A DNA stretch of 6,727 bases, taken from the NCBI GenBank assembly GCA_021823045.1, contig JAKAPB010000093.1:367-7093 (forward strand). Reading direction: 5' to 3'. The translations under genes and the position numbers were made by a program. Shown in pieces: positions 6,117 to 6,727 of this stretch (positions within the stretch are counted from its first letter, which is position 1; each line of letters opens with the position of its first letter). Below the pieces are notes generated by a model. The model was not told the DNA's origin. It saw only the letters and a list, made by a program, of their open reading frames with translations, and searched no databases. Source of the DNA: Actinomycetes bacterium (GTDB lineage: Bacteria; Actinomycetota; Acidimicrobiia; Acidimicrobiales; Acidimicrobiaceae).

Positions 6117-6727
6117 ATGCAGGATCAGCAGTTGGACAAGATGCGCGGAGAGAGTGTAAAGGCAACCCGATCGAGCCTCTTCAAATTGCTCAGGCGATTT
6201 GGCCTATTTGGCATCCGTGGAGCGGTCGTCTTTTTCATCATTGAGTATTTGGTTGTTCCAAATATCGCTGGTCCTAGAAAAACGCTAAACCTTCTTGGAG
6301 GGGCCAATTATGCCCTGGTAGCAGCGTCGGTGGGCCTTGAGATATTCGCCCTAATTGCCTATGCTCGCCTCACTCACTCGGTACTTCCAAGGCCCGCCCC
6401 AGGGGTATGGAGGCTTTTTAGAATAGACCTCTCGTCTCTCGCAGTATCCCACGTGCTACCTGGAGGCTCGGCCTCTGGAACTGGCATCTCGTTGCGACTC
6501 ATGACTAGTTCTGGAGTCACTCCTACTGACGCTGGATTTGCGATTGCGATTCAGGGTATCGGGTCGGCGATAATACTCAATATGATCCTCTGGCTAGCCT
6601 TGATCATTTCGATTCCCCTTAACGGCTTTGATCCAATTTACGCCGTGGTGGCGTTGCTGGGAATCGTGCTAATCGGTTCCTTTGCGCTACTTCTGATACT
6701 TTTCACCAAGAACCAACCCAGGGCCCT
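6117..6727 (+). CDS. Flippase-like / lysylphosphatidylglycerol synthase transmembrane protein (3' end missing)
   Basis: An open frame from ATG 6117 runs to the window end (203 codons, no stop). After a basic N-terminus (RSSLFKLLRRFG, 18-29) come membrane segments near 33-50, 64-84, 138-165 and 174-196. The motif HVLPGGSASGTG at 112-123 is typical of the UPF0104 / LPG_synthase_TM group, which includes the lipid-flipping membrane half of MprF and AglD-like proteins. These proteins move or handle charged or glycosylated lipids. Full members have about 300 or more residues, so roughly a third is missing. Whether an aminoacyl-transferase domain follows cannot be seen. The ribosome-binding sequence before the ATG is weak (GAGAAG); an in-frame GTG at 6114 and an ATG at 6141 are alternatives. 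A link to the glycolipid genes at 2250-4765 is possible but rests only on proximity. Confidence 0.8.
   Translation, partial: MQDQQLDKMRGESVKATRSSLFKLLRRFGLFGIRGAVVFFIIEYLVVPNIAGPRKTLNLLGGANYALVAASVGLEIFALIAYARLTHSVLPRPAPGVWRLFRIDLSSLAVSHVLPGGSASGTGISLRLMTSSGVTPTDAGFAIAIQGIGSAIILNMILWLALIISIPLNGFDPIYAVVALLGIVLIGSFALLLILFTKNQPRA

Noticed and set aside
6125..6307. 60-codon minus-strand open frame at the right end
   Set aside because: It is antisense to the flippase-like gene, whose plus-strand frame is long and carries the HVLPGGSA motif.

Overview
The window looks chromosomal and bacterial, with moderate GC and dense genes on both strands. TTG starts occur in two genes. Gene content (an MGDG-synthase-type glycosyltransferase, a NodB-type deacetylase, an HVLPGGSA-type flippase-like membrane protein) and a possible leaderless divergent promoter fit an actinobacterium. 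That placement is a weak inference from gene content, and no marker gene here proves it.

Layout. The first 58 bases hold the 5' end of a minus-strand gene leaving the window. Positions 59-487 have no convincing gene but hold a 12+12 bp perfect inverted repeat (247-283), a cluster of competing short stems (195-234) and an AT-rich stretch with a promoter-like sequence pointing right. At 515-624 two identical 37-bp direct repeats flank a 36-bp unique sequence: the geometry of a one-spacer CRISPR array, with no cas gene in view. A minus-strand pair follows: a DMT-type transporter (start 2225), then an overlapping alpha/beta hydrolase whose reading frame runs on through the CRISPR-like unit, so its last 45 codons are array and flank sequence.

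Divergent from that pair, with only 24 bp between the start codons, a plus-strand pair begins: a glycosyltransferase (2250-4007) and a translationally coupled NodB-family deacetylase (4019-4765). The glycosyltransferase has a transmembrane segment and a C-terminal domain that aligns by eye to the NodB fold but has lost its metal ligands. The two genes probably act in sequence on a membrane glycolipid or other lipid-linked sugar.

A short convergent gap with a 13-bp tandem repeat separates the deacetylase from an AI-2E family membrane protein (minus strand, 4858-5988). Divergent from that is the start of a flippase-like / lysylphosphatidylglycerol-synthase transmembrane protein that runs off the right end.

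Most notable items: the minimal CRISPR-like unit fused to the hydrolase 3' end, and the glycosyltransferase carrying an apparently dead NodB domain beside a live NodB enzyme.
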